From an uncultured Collinsella sp. (lineage in GTDB: Bacteria > Actinomycetota > Coriobacteriia > Coriobacteriales > Coriobacteriaceae), in the NCBI GenBank assembly GCA_902472315.1, contig CABRNM010000011.1, positions 1-51,554 of the forward strand: DNA of 51,554 bases, given 5' to 3'. Below, piece by piece: positions 15,646 through 22,637 of this stretch (position 1 is the first letter of the stretch; each line of letters starts with the position of its first letter). The notes beneath the pieces are model-generated. The model saw nothing but the letters and a program-made list of their open reading frames with translations, was not told where the DNA came from and ran no database searches. A program made the position numbers and the translations under genes.

Positions 15646-16569
15646 ATGAATCAGATCATTCTCGCATCTCATGGCGGCCTGGCCGCAGGCGCCAAAGACA
15701 CGCTCGAGATGGTTCTCGGCGACGTGTCGAACGTCCACGTCGTGTCGCTTGCTCGTGACGACAAGGAGCCCATCACCAATAAGGTTGAGGCTCTGATCGC
15801 CACGTTCAACGCGGACGACACCGTCTATGTGCTGACCGATATGCTCGGCAGCTCGGTCAACAACAACATGGTCGAGCTTTCCAAGAACGGCACGAAGTTC
15901 ACGGTTGTCAGCGGTTTCAATATTCCGCTGGCGCTGACGCTCGCTATGAGCCCCGTCCCCGTCAAGGGCGCCGAGCTCGCGGCCCTCATCAACGAGGCCC
16001 GCACCGGTCTGACCAACCCCAATGCTCCGGTCGAGGCTGCCGCGGCTCCCGCCAAGAAGGCCAAGGCGTCCCGCCACAGCTCCGGTCCCGCCAAGATCGT
16101 CCTCGCACGTCTTGACTACCGTCTGCTGCACGGCCAGGTCGTCTTTACCTGGACCACCAAGGTTCAGGCCGAGCGCATCATCGTCGTCGACAACGCCGCC
16201 GCCAACGATGACATCAAGAAGGGCGCTCTTAAGCTGGCCAAGCCCCAGGGCGTGCGTCTGAACGTCTTCACCGTCGAGCGTGCCCTCGCCAAGATGGACA
16301 AGCTCAACACCCTCGGCGAGCGCGTCATGTTCGTCTTTGGCAACACGGCCGAGATGCTGCAGTTCTGCCAGGGCTACAAGCTCGACGCCATCAACCTGGG
16401 CGCCACCGCCAACCACGACGGTGCCGATCAGGTCGGCGGCAAGGACAGCTCCGTCTTCCTCGACGCCACCCAGAAGGCAGACGTCAATCAGCTGCTCGAC
16501 ATGGGCATCAAGCTCTATGTTCAGCAGACCCCTACGTATCAGAGCGTCGACATCGACGCCAAGCTGTAA
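15646..16569 (+). CDS. PTS mannose/sorbose-family EIIAB fusion
   Basis: 307 residues. The EIIA domain (1-125) has the phosphorylation site His9 in 'LASHGG' and 'TDMLGSSVNN'. An Ala/Lys-rich linker follows (about 126-148). The EIIB domain (149-307) has His162 in 'RLDYRLLHGQV'. The protein relays phosphate from HPr to the sugar crossing the membrane through IIC-IID. It is the first gene of a tight operon EIIAB-IIC-IID-SIS. Mannose-family PTS genes beside SIS deglycases also occur in the gfr system of Salmonella, which imports glucoselysine and fructoselysine. The substrate here is inferred to be of that class. Confidence 0.92.
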   Translation: MNQIILASHGGLAAGAKDTLEMVLGDVSNVHVVSLARDDKEPITNKVEALIATFNADDTVYVLTDMLGSSVNNNMVELSKNGTKFTVVSGFNIPLALTLAMSPVPVKGAELAALINEARTGLTNPNAPVEAAAAPAKKAKASRHSSGPAKIVLARLDYRLLHGQVVFTWTTKVQAERIIVVDNAAANDDIKKGALKLAKPQGVRLNVFTVERALAKMDKLNTLGERVMFVFGNTAEMLQFCQGYKLDAINLGATANHDGADQVGGKDSSVFLDATQKADVNQLLDMGIKLYVQQTPTYQSVDIDAKL

Positions 16570-16605
16570 TCAACCAGGCTTTTGCCTGACTGAAAGGAGA
16601 AGGGT

Positions 16606-17400
16606 ATGAATACGTTCATCAGTGCGGTGCTCGTCGGCCTCGTCGGCGTGTTCTGCATGTGGGACTCCCGCCTGCTCGGTCGTCTTAACTTCGAGCAGCC
16701 CCTCGTTGGCGCTACGCTCGTCGGTCTGCTGCTGGGCGATGTGCCCACCGGCCTTGCCGTCGGTGCCGCCGTCGAGCTCGTGTCCATGGGCCTGGTGCAG
16801 GTCGGCGCCGCCGTTCCGCCCGATATGGTCCTGGGCGGCATCGTGGCCGCTGCCTTTGCGTGCCTGACCGATGCTTCCGCCGAGACCGCCATGACGATCG
16901 CCATCCCGGTCGCCGTCCTGGGTCAGCTCCTCGGCATCGTGTTCCGTTCCATCATCGCCGCCCTCACCCATGTGGCAGATAGCGCGATCGATAACGGAAA
17001 GTTCAAGACCGCCTACCGTATGCACATCTGCGCCGGCTCCGGTCTGTACGCCGTCATGTACTTCCTGCCGATCTTCCTCGCCGTCTTTGTTGGCACCGAC
17101 CTGGTTCAGGCCATCGTCAACATGGTTCCCGAGTGGCTGTCCACTGGTCTGAACGTTTCGACCAAGATCATGACCGCCTACGGCTTGGCCCTGCTGCTCA
17201 CCATGATGATCAAGAAGGGTATGACTCCGTTCCTGTTCATCGGTTTCCTGCTCGCCGCTTACCTCAACCTGTCCGTCATCGCGGTCGCTCTGATCGGTGT
17301 GTGCCTGGCTGTCGTCTTCATGGGCTTCAAGTTCAACGGTTCCCATGCAGCCGCCGGTGTCGATTCCGACTACGATCCGCTCGAAGACGACGAAGACTAA
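16606..17400 (+). CDS. PTS mannose/sorbose-family IIC component
   Basis: 264 residues, the usual size, almost entirely membrane segments. It starts 'MNTFISAVLVGLVGVFCMWD' and has the family stretch 'LLLGDVPTGLAVGAAVELV' and 'VGAAVPPDMVLGGIVAAAFA'. With IID it forms the substrate channel in the membrane. It starts after GGAGAAGGG, 36 bases downstream of EIIAB, and ends 13 bases before IID with an acidic tail (DPLEDDED). The intact gene serves as a reference for the degraded IIC-IID chimera at 38.7 kb. Confidence 0.92.
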   Translation: MNTFISAVLVGLVGVFCMWDSRLLGRLNFEQPLVGATLVGLLLGDVPTGLAVGAAVELVSMGLVQVGAAVPPDMVLGGIVAAAFACLTDASAETAMTIAIPVAVLGQLLGIVFRSIIAALTHVADSAIDNGKFKTAYRMHICAGSGLYAVMYFLPIFLAVFVGTDLVQAIVNMVPEWLSTGLNVSTKIMTAYGLALLLTMMIKKGMTPFLFIGFLLAAYLNLSVIAVALIGVCLAVVFMGFKFNGSHAAAGVDSDYDPLEDDED

Positions 17401-17413
17401 GGAGGAACACACT

Positions 17414-18247
17414 ATGGCAACCGCAACCAAGGACGTGTCCCTGAACAAGAAGGTCAGCCAGTTCTTCTGGCGCTCATGGGCCATCCAGGCCTCTTGGAAC
17501 TACGAGCGTCAGATGAACATGGGCTTCCTCTACGGCATGGTTCCCACGCTCGATCGCCTCTATCCGGATGAGTCCGACCCCAAGCAGCTCGCTGCTAAGA
17601 AAGAGGCTTACCACCGTCACATGGCGTTCTACAACTGCACCCCGCAGACGAGCGCCTTCATCCTAGGCCTCACCGCCTCCATGGAGGAGGAGTACGCCAA
17701 GGATCCCGAGAACTTCGATCCCGATTCGATCAACGCGGTCAAGACCTCCCTTATGGGCCCGCTTTCCGGCATCGGTGACTCCTTCTTCCAGGGCACCATC
17801 CGCGTTATCGCCTTCGGCCTGGGCGTTCAGCTGGCTCAGCAGGGCTCCATCATGGGCCCGATCCTGGCCATGCTCATCTCCATCGTCCCCTCCGTGCTGA
17901 TCACTTGGTTCGCAGCCAAGATGGGCTATCAGGGCGGCCACGAGTACCTGAGCAAGCTTCAGGGCGGCGACCTCATGGAGAAGCTCATGTATGTCTGCGG
18001 CATCGTGGGTCTTATGTCCGTGGGCGGCATGATCGCCACGCTGATCGGCGCCACCACTCCGCTGCAGTTCGCTGAGGGTACCGTCGTTATCCAGGACATC
18101 CTGGACGGCATGATGCCCCAGATGATTTCCCTTGGCCTCACCGGCCTTATGTACTGGCTCATCAAGAAGAACGTCAACACCGGTTGGCTTCTCGTGATCG
18201 CCATCGTGGGCGGCATCGCCCTCTCCGCGGCCGGCATCCTGGCCTAG
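17414..18247 (+). CDS. PTS mannose/sorbose-family IID component
   Basis: 277 residues. N-terminal soluble part contains 'FFWRSWAIQASWNYERQMN' and 'GFLYGMVPTLDRLYPD', then 'SLMGPLSGIGDSFFQGT', all typical of IID; the C-terminal third is hydrophobic. It completes the translocation complex with IIC. The ATG at 17414 follows AAGGAGGAAC; an in-frame upstream ATG lies inside the IIC gene and is not used. The next gene of the operon, a SIS protein, begins 197 bases later after two hairpins. Confidence 0.92.
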   Translation: MATATKDVSLNKKVSQFFWRSWAIQASWNYERQMNMGFLYGMVPTLDRLYPDESDPKQLAAKKEAYHRHMAFYNCTPQTSAFILGLTASMEEEYAKDPENFDPDSINAVKTSLMGPLSGIGDSFFQGTIRVIAFGLGVQLAQQGSIMGPILAMLISIVPSVLITWFAAKMGYQGGHEYLSKLQGGDLMEKLMYVCGIVGLMSVGGMIATLIGATTPLQFAEGTVVIQDILDGMMPQMISLGLTGLMYWLIKKNVNTGWLLVIAIVGGIALSAAGILA

Positions 18248-18281
18248 TCGCGACCAAGCGTCTAACCGCTTTCCCCCGGGG

Positions 18282-18352
18282 GCCTGCCTGGCATCCCATA
18301 CCCCAGGCAGGCTTCCATCCCTATACGTGACAAAGGGCAGTCCCTTTGTCAC
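18282..18352 (+). terminator. Two hairpins between IID and the SIS gene (attenuator-like)
   Basis: The first hairpin has 10-bp arms (GCCTGCCTGG, 18282-18291, with CCAGGCAGGC, 18303-18312) and a weak pyrimidine tail. The second has 11-bp arms (GTGACAAAGGG with CCCTTTGTCAC, 18327-18352) and no T tract. They may lower read-through or protect the upstream mRNA end rather than stop all transcription. Confidence 0.5.
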
Positions 18353-18444
18353 ATCCTCAACGGGCCGGCGACTCGGTCCAAACCACGGTAACCCTGCGAG
18401 CGCCCGGCAATGTGGCGCCGCAAAAATCGAAAGGAATGTGTCAG

Positions 18445-19428
18445 ATGTACGAGATCGACCTTAACCTCCCTAAGCAGATCGTCGCTGACGTCCTGTCCAA
18501 CCACGAGATCCACAGCGTCGCTTTCGTCGGCTGCGGTGCCTCCATGTCCGACCTCTACCCCGCCAAGTACTTCCTGGCCAACAACACGGACAAGCTGAAC
18601 GTTCAGATCTTCACCGCTAACGAGTTCAACTACGACACGCCTTCCTGGGTCAACGAGCACACCTTCGTGATCACCTGCTCCCTCGGTGGCTCCACGCCCG
18701 AGACCGTCGAGGCCAACAAGACCGCCAAGAAGCACAACTGCCCGGTCGTCTCCCTCACCAACAAGGCTGGCTCCGCTCTGACCGTCGACGCTGACTACGT
18801 TATCGTTCACGGCTTCCATGCCAACTTCGCTGCCAAGTGCGAGAAGCCCGGCTACGCCATCGCTCTTGCTGTCGAGATCCTTCAGCAGACCGAGGGTTAT
18901 GACCACTACGAGGACATGATCACCGGCCTCACCAACGTCTTCGAGCTCTGCGAGAACGCCGCTCAGTCCTGCAAGAAGCTCGCCAAGAAGTTCGCCGAGG
19001 ACTTCAAGGACGACAAGATGATCTACTTCATGGCTTCCGGTGCCTCCGAGAAGATGGCTTATTCTCACGCCGCCTTCCTGTTCACCGAGATGCAGTGGAT
19101 CGACGCCGCTGCCTACAACACCGGTGAGTACTTCCACGGCCCGTTCGAGGTTTCCACCGAGGGTAAGCCCTACGTCTTCTTCATGTCCGATGGCGCTACC
19201 CGTCCGATGGACGCCCGCGCCCTCACTTTCCTTAAGCGCATGGGCGCCAAGGTCGCTCTGATCGACTCCAAGGACTACGGCCTGGCTGACGCCGTGCCCG
19301 CGAGCGTCGTTACCTACTTCAACCCGCTGCTGCACCTCGCCGTTATGCGTGAGTACGGCAACCAGATCGCCGAGGCCCGCCAGCACCCGCTGACCATGCG
19401 TCGCTACATGTGGAAGCTTTCCTACTAA
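18445..19428 (+). CDS. SIS-domain deglycase 2 (FrlB-like), in PTS operon
   Basis: 327 residues from the ATG at 18445, preceded by GAAAGGA. 'VAFVGCGASMSDLYPAKYF' and 'TANEF' closely follow the pattern of FrlB-type fructoselysine-6-phosphate deglycases; the second SIS domain has 'GEYFHGPFE', and the end is 'TMRRYMWKLSY'. The expected reaction is cleavage of an imported 6-phospho-Amadori compound to sugar 6-phosphate and free amine. No sugar kinase (FrlD) gene is nearby, as expected if the PTS phosphorylates during uptake. C-ending codons dominate, suggesting high expression. The exact substrate is not shown by sequence. Confidence 0.87.
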   Translation: MYEIDLNLPKQIVADVLSNHEIHSVAFVGCGASMSDLYPAKYFLANNTDKLNVQIFTANEFNYDTPSWVNEHTFVITCSLGGSTPETVEANKTAKKHNCPVVSLTNKAGSALTVDADYVIVHGFHANFAAKCEKPGYAIALAVEILQQTEGYDHYEDMITGLTNVFELCENAAQSCKKLAKKFAEDFKDDKMIYFMASGASEKMAYSHAAFLFTEMQWIDAAAYNTGEYFHGPFEVSTEGKPYVFFMSDGATRPMDARALTFLKRMGAKVALIDSKDYGLADAVPASVVTYFNPLLHLAVMREYGNQIAEARQHPLTMRRYMWKLSY

Positions 19429-19462
19429 TCACAAGTAAGTAGACCTTACGGGTTGATTGAGA

Positions 19463-19494
19463 GGGGATGGGGCTTGCGCCCCGTCCCCTTTTTT
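19463..19494 (+). terminator. Terminator of the PTS-SIS operon
   Basis: An 11-bp stem (GGGGATGGGGC with GCCCCGTCCCC, one G:U), a 4-nt loop and six T residues. Confidence 0.92.
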
Positions 19495-19528
19495 GCTCTG
19501 GGGAGGGCGTGTCTGTCGCGCCATAAAA

Positions 19529-19574
19529 CCCCAGATAAAACCTACCAAAATAAACCTGTCCCTTTTTGGCAGGT
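19529..19574 (-). repeat. Dispersed palindromic repeat, family 1, copy B (inverted)
   Basis: Read on the minus strand it carries CCTGCCAAAA, the core GGGACAGGTTTATTTTGG, then TAGGTTTTATCTGGG. The arms can pair with one G:U. It lies directly upstream of the HAD gene, which has another copy in opposite orientation at its 3' end. Confidence 0.85.
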
Positions 19575-19588
19575 GGGAGGAGATGCGT

Positions 19589-20218
19589 ATGATCAAGGCA
19601 GTGCTGTTTGATATGGACGGCGTGCTGGTCGATACCGAGTGGTTCTACAACCGTCGTCGCGTGGCATTTATGGAAGAGAAGGGCTTTCACTTTGACGAGA
19701 TCCCCGATCTTTCGGGGTCTAACGAGCCCGCCATTTGGGAGGCGCTGGTGCCCGACGATGTTGAGCTGCGCGAGCGCCTGCGCGTGGAGTACAAGCAGGT
19801 CTACAGCCCGGATCACCCCGTTCCGTATGCCGAGCTGCTCAACGAGCAGACGGAGCCGGTGATGCGCGAGCTGCACGAGCGCGGCGTGAAGTGTGCCATC
19901 GCGAGCTCGTCCTATCGCGAACTGATCGACGAGCTGGTGGAGATTGCCGGTATCGCCGACGTGCTGGACTACACCATCAGCGGTCACGAGTGCAGCGCGT
20001 TTAAGCCCGACCCCGAGATCTACCTGCGTGCCATGGAGGCGCTGGGGGTGGAGCCTGCCGAGTGCCTGGTTATCGAGGATTCGCCTTTAGGCATCGAGGC
20101 CGGCAAACGCTCCGGCGCCCGAGTCCTGGCGCTGCGTCCACACGAGGGCGTCAACCTGGACCAGTCCGCCGCCGACGTCGTCATCGACAACCTGACCGAC
20201 ATCCTACCTGCCATTTAG
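19589..20218 (+). CDS. HAD-superfamily hydrolase, beta-phosphoglucomutase-like
   Basis: 209 residues. The four HAD motifs are visible: 'VLFDMDGVLVDTE' (motif I, nucleophile Asp), 'IASSS' (II), the Lys in 'FKPDPEIYL' (III) and 'VIEDSPLGIEAG' (IV). The C1 cap domain lies between motifs I and II, as in beta-phosphoglucomutase and small sugar-phosphate phosphatases. I chose the ATG at 19589, six bases after GGAGGAG; the ATG at 19583 is too close to that site. The stop codon lies within a repeat copy. A role in dephosphorylating PTS-derived sugar phosphates is possible but unproven. Confidence 0.88.
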   Translation: MIKAVLFDMDGVLVDTEWFYNRRRVAFMEEKGFHFDEIPDLSGSNEPAIWEALVPDDVELRERLRVEYKQVYSPDHPVPYAELLNEQTEPVMRELHERGVKCAIASSSYRELIDELVEIAGIADVLDYTISGHECSAFKPDPEIYLRAMEALGVEPAECLVIEDSPLGIEAGKRSGARVLALRPHEGVNLDQSAADVVIDNLTDILPAI

Positions 20219-20250
20219 GGACAGGTTTATTTTGGCAGGTTTTATCTGGG
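20207..20250 (+). repeat. Dispersed palindromic repeat, family 1, copy C
   Basis: Contains the core GGGACAGGTTTATTTTGGCA and the 3' extension GGTTTTATCTGGGCAAACGC also seen in copy E. It overlaps the last codons and the TAG stop of the HAD gene. Confidence 0.88.
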
Positions 20251-20264
20251 CAAACGCCGAATTT

Positions 20265-20303
20265 GCCGTGAAGGGACCGCTCTCTTCACGGCGTTTTTCT
20301 TTT
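20265..20303 (+). terminator. Terminator after the HAD gene
   Basis: A 9-bp perfect stem (GCCGTGAAG with CTTCACGGC), a 10-nt loop and the tail GTTTTTCTTTT. Confidence 0.85.
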
Positions 20304-20370
20304 GAGCGGCCTCACGGTCCTTCTGATGGTTGTCGAGAGAGGGTGAATTGAAGCGCCCCCGTACGCTCCA

Positions 20371-20379
20371 TGCTACAAT
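20371..20379 (+). promoter_or_regulatory. Extended -10 promoter element for the YitT-family gene
   Basis: TGCTACAAT, an extended -10 (TGnTACAAT), lies 45 bases before the GTG start. No good -35 at standard spacing was found. Confidence 0.45.
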
Positions 20380-20424
20380 CGCGGGCACGCCTCACAACTA
20401 TATCTGCCTTCGAAAGGAGCCTAC

Positions 20425-21432
20425 GTGGCGAACGCCATCGATCAGCTCACGGACCGCGTGCTCGTGCTCGGCCGCCTCACCATCGTCCGCCGCGCCATCA
20501 CCGCCGTGGCGGTCACCATTTCCGCCGTTCTCCAGACATTCCTGATCCAGGCGTTCATTCGGCCCGCCGACCTGCTTCCGAGCGGTCTCACCGGCGTCGC
20601 GGTCCTGCTCGATCGCGTTACTTCGCTTGGCGGCGTTCACATCGACATCTCGCTCGGTATGCTTGCACTCAACATCCCCGTGGCGCTCCTATGCTGGAGC
20701 GGCATTAGCAAACGCTTCGTCATCTTCTCGATGATGCAGGTCGTGCTTTCATCGCTGTTCCTCAACGTCTTTCACTTCGCTCCGTTTTTGGGCGACAAGA
20801 TCATGCTCATCATTTTTGGCGGCGTGGTCTCGGGTCTGGGCGCTGCCATCGCGCTCAAGTCCGGCGCATCCACCGGCGGCACCGACTTTATCGCGCTGTG
20901 GGTCTCCAACCACACGGGCAAGACCATCTGGGGCGTCATCTTTGGTTTCAACTGCTTTATCCTGGCGATCTTTGGTTTTATGTTTGGCTGGGACAAGGCA
21001 GCGTACTCCATCGTGTTCCAGTTTATTTCGACCAAGACCATTGACAGCTTCTATCGTCGCTACGACCGCGTGACGCTGCAGATTACGACGCACAAGGCGG
21101 ACGAGGTCATGACCGCCTATGTTGACCATTTTCAGCACGGCATTAGCTGTGCCGAGGTCATCGGCGGATACAGCCGCGAAAAGATGTACCTGCTGCACGC
21201 CGTTGTCTCAACCTACGAGAGCCAGGACATTATCAAGCTGGTGTGCGACATTGATCCCGGCGCCGTGATCAATGTGTTCCACACGCTCAACTTTGTGGGC
21301 GGCTGGTGGGGCGGTCATGTCGACGAGCCCATGCCCACGGCCGTACCTGATCCCGACAAGCCCGCGCGCATGGCCAGCAGGCAGGCGCGCCTCAGCGAGC
21401 AGGACAGCCTGCAGCAGGACGACGGCAGGTAG
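20425..21432 (+). CDS. YitT-family membrane protein (DUF161 + DUF2179)
   Basis: 335 residues. The first part (about 20-200) has five or six membrane segments with the family stretch 'LPSGLTGVAVLLDR' and 'KSGASTGGTDFIALW'. The C-terminal soluble DUF2179 domain (about 215-300) contains 'HGISCAEVIGGYSREKMYLLHAVV'-type sequence in segments. A Gln/Asp-rich tail follows. Such proteins are widespread and of uncertain function, sometimes linked to transport. The start is a GTG seven bases after AAAGGAG. It is a single-gene unit with its own terminator. Confidence 0.9.
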   Translation: MANAIDQLTDRVLVLGRLTIVRRAITAVAVTISAVLQTFLIQAFIRPADLLPSGLTGVAVLLDRVTSLGGVHIDISLGMLALNIPVALLCWSGISKRFVIFSMMQVVLSSLFLNVFHFAPFLGDKIMLIIFGGVVSGLGAAIALKSGASTGGTDFIALWVSNHTGKTIWGVIFGFNCFILAIFGFMFGWDKAAYSIVFQFISTKTIDSFYRRYDRVTLQITTHKADEVMTAYVDHFQHGISCAEVIGGYSREKMYLLHAVVSTYESQDIIKLVCDIDPGAVINVFHTLNFVGGWWGGHVDEPMPTAVPDPDKPARMASRQARLSEQDSLQQDDGR

Positions 21433-21475
21433 GGTATTGGCATTTTGCCGGCCTGGCGCAACCCTTCCGTATGAG

Positions 21476-21515
21476 CCCCTCGAAAGCCTCGCTGCTTTCG
21501 AGGGGCTTTCGTTTT
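21476..21515 (+). terminator. Terminator after the YitT-family gene
   Basis: A perfect 11-bp stem (CCCCTCGAAAG with CTTTCGAGGGG), an 8-nt loop and the tail CTTTCGTTTT. Confidence 0.9.
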
Positions 21516-21559
21516 CCCAGATAAAACCTACCAAAATGAAGCTGTCGCTTTTTGGTAGG
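21516..21559 (-). repeat. Dispersed palindromic repeat, family 1, copy D (diverged)
   Basis: Read on the minus strand it has CTACCAAAAAGCGACAGCTT and CATTTTGGTAGG, then TTTTATCTGGG. The stem positions have changed on both sides (CTACC with GGTAG), which keeps the pairing intact. Confidence 0.8.
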
Positions 21560-21599
21560 GAGGGTGTATCGTTTTATCATTATGAGGTAACATGAAACT

Positions 21600-21620
21600 A
21601 GACGTTATATACGTATTAGT
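21600..21620 (+). promoter_or_regulatory. Operator-like palindrome upstream of regulator 2
   Basis: ACGTTATATACGT (21602-21614) is a near-perfect palindrome preceded by G, matching the GACGTTATA motif of the PTS promoter. It lies 38 bases before the GntR start, as expected for autoregulation. Confidence 0.45.
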
Positions 21621-21651
21621 TATTTCGATATTTCGATAAGAGTGATCAGAT

Positions 21652-22371
21652 ATGCCCGCGCCCAAAAATGCACCGCTTTACCAGCAGATTTACGACGAAA
21701 TCAAGGATGCGATCGAGAAAGGTGTTTATGCACCCAAGGAGCGTATTCCGTCCGAGCTTGAGCTAGCCGAGCAGTACGACGTGAGCCGCATTACGGTGCG
21801 CCGCGCCGTCGAGGAGCTGTGCTCCGATGGCTACCTGGTTAAGCAGCAGGGCCGTGGCACCTTTGTCTCCACGCCGCACATCAATCGCCAGTTTCACGCC
21901 TCGACGTTGCAGACGTTTACCGCGCTGTGTGCCGGCAATGGCATGAAGGCCGGTGCGCACGTGATCGATCGCCAGATTGTGCCGGCGCGCCAAAACGAGA
22001 TGGAGTTCTTTGGCCTGCAGAAGGATGCGCTGCTGCTGCATATCAAGCGCGTGCGTACGGCCGACGGCGAGCCCATCTTTGAGGAGAACATCTTTGTGCC
22101 GTTTGATGCCTACCGCGAGCTGTTGACGGCCGATCTTGAGGACAAGTCGATTTTTGCCGAGGTCGAGCGTGTTGGCGGAATCCCGATTGTCTCGGTTGGC
22201 TACCGCACGGTCGAGGCCGTTCGTGCCAATACCGAGCAGGCGGCCGAGTTGGGCATTGCTCCGCACGATCCGCTGCTCAACCTGCGTGCCAGCTTTACCG
22301 GTCCCAATGGAGAGCCGGTCCTGATGGGTAAGCAGTACTACGTGGGCAGCCGCTACGTCATGGTCATGTAG
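21652..22371 (+). CDS. GntR-family regulator with UTRA domain (regulator 2)
   Basis: 239 residues. N-terminal winged helix: 'PLYQQIYDEIKDAIEKGVY', 'RIPSELELAEQYDVSRITVR' and 'KQQGRGTFVS'. UTRA ligand domain from about 90 to the end ('GEPVLMGKQYYVGSRYV'). It has no SIS or PTS gene immediately beside it, but its own upstream region shares the GACGTTATA motif with the PTS operon at 15.6 kb and the exporter at 14.4 kb, so those may be its targets. The ribosome binding site is weak. It resembles regulator 3 more than regulators 1 and 4. Confidence 0.92.
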   Translation: MPAPKNAPLYQQIYDEIKDAIEKGVYAPKERIPSELELAEQYDVSRITVRRAVEELCSDGYLVKQQGRGTFVSTPHINRQFHASTLQTFTALCAGNGMKAGAHVIDRQIVPARQNEMEFFGLQKDALLLHIKRVRTADGEPIFEENIFVPFDAYRELLTADLEDKSIFAEVERVGGIPIVSVGYRTVEAVRANTEQAAELGIAPHDPLLNLRASFTGPNGEPVLMGKQYYVGSRYVMVM

Positions 22372-22443
22372 CTCTAGTTGCGCGGTTTTCCAAACCGCGT
22401 AACGGCTCGACGCTGTAAACGCCCCTAAGCGGCAATCTGCAGA

Positions 22444-22545
22444 ATGAGCGTGGAAAATCTCCCGTTTTTGGCTTGGTGACGGGCTTAAAGTGGGAGATTA
22501 TCCACGCTCATCAGGAAAGTGTCCAAAAATCCACGCTCGTTCGCC
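22444..22545. repeat. Dispersed repeat, family 2: 68-bp palindrome plus adjacent short unit
   Basis: 22444-22511 is a palindrome with arms ATGAGCGTGGAAAATCTCCC and GGGAGATTATCCACGCTCAT. It matches the 68-bp element at 29065-29132. Immediately right of it, on the minus strand, is one ACGAGCGTGGATTTTTGGAC unit. No terminator tail is present here. Confidence 0.85.
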
Positions 22546-22600
22546 TTGGATTACGTTGCCCGTGGCCGACGGCGGCGCGGCACCGGTCCGCGTGGCGGCG

Positions 22601-22606
22601 TATAAT
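22601..22606 (+). promoter_or_regulatory. -10 box of recQ
   Basis: A perfect TATAAT 31 bases before the recQ start codon, in an otherwise GC-rich stretch. The -35 box is not obvious. Confidence 0.55.
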
Positions 22607-22637
22607 CGGCGGCAGATGACTTGGACGTTAGGAAACC

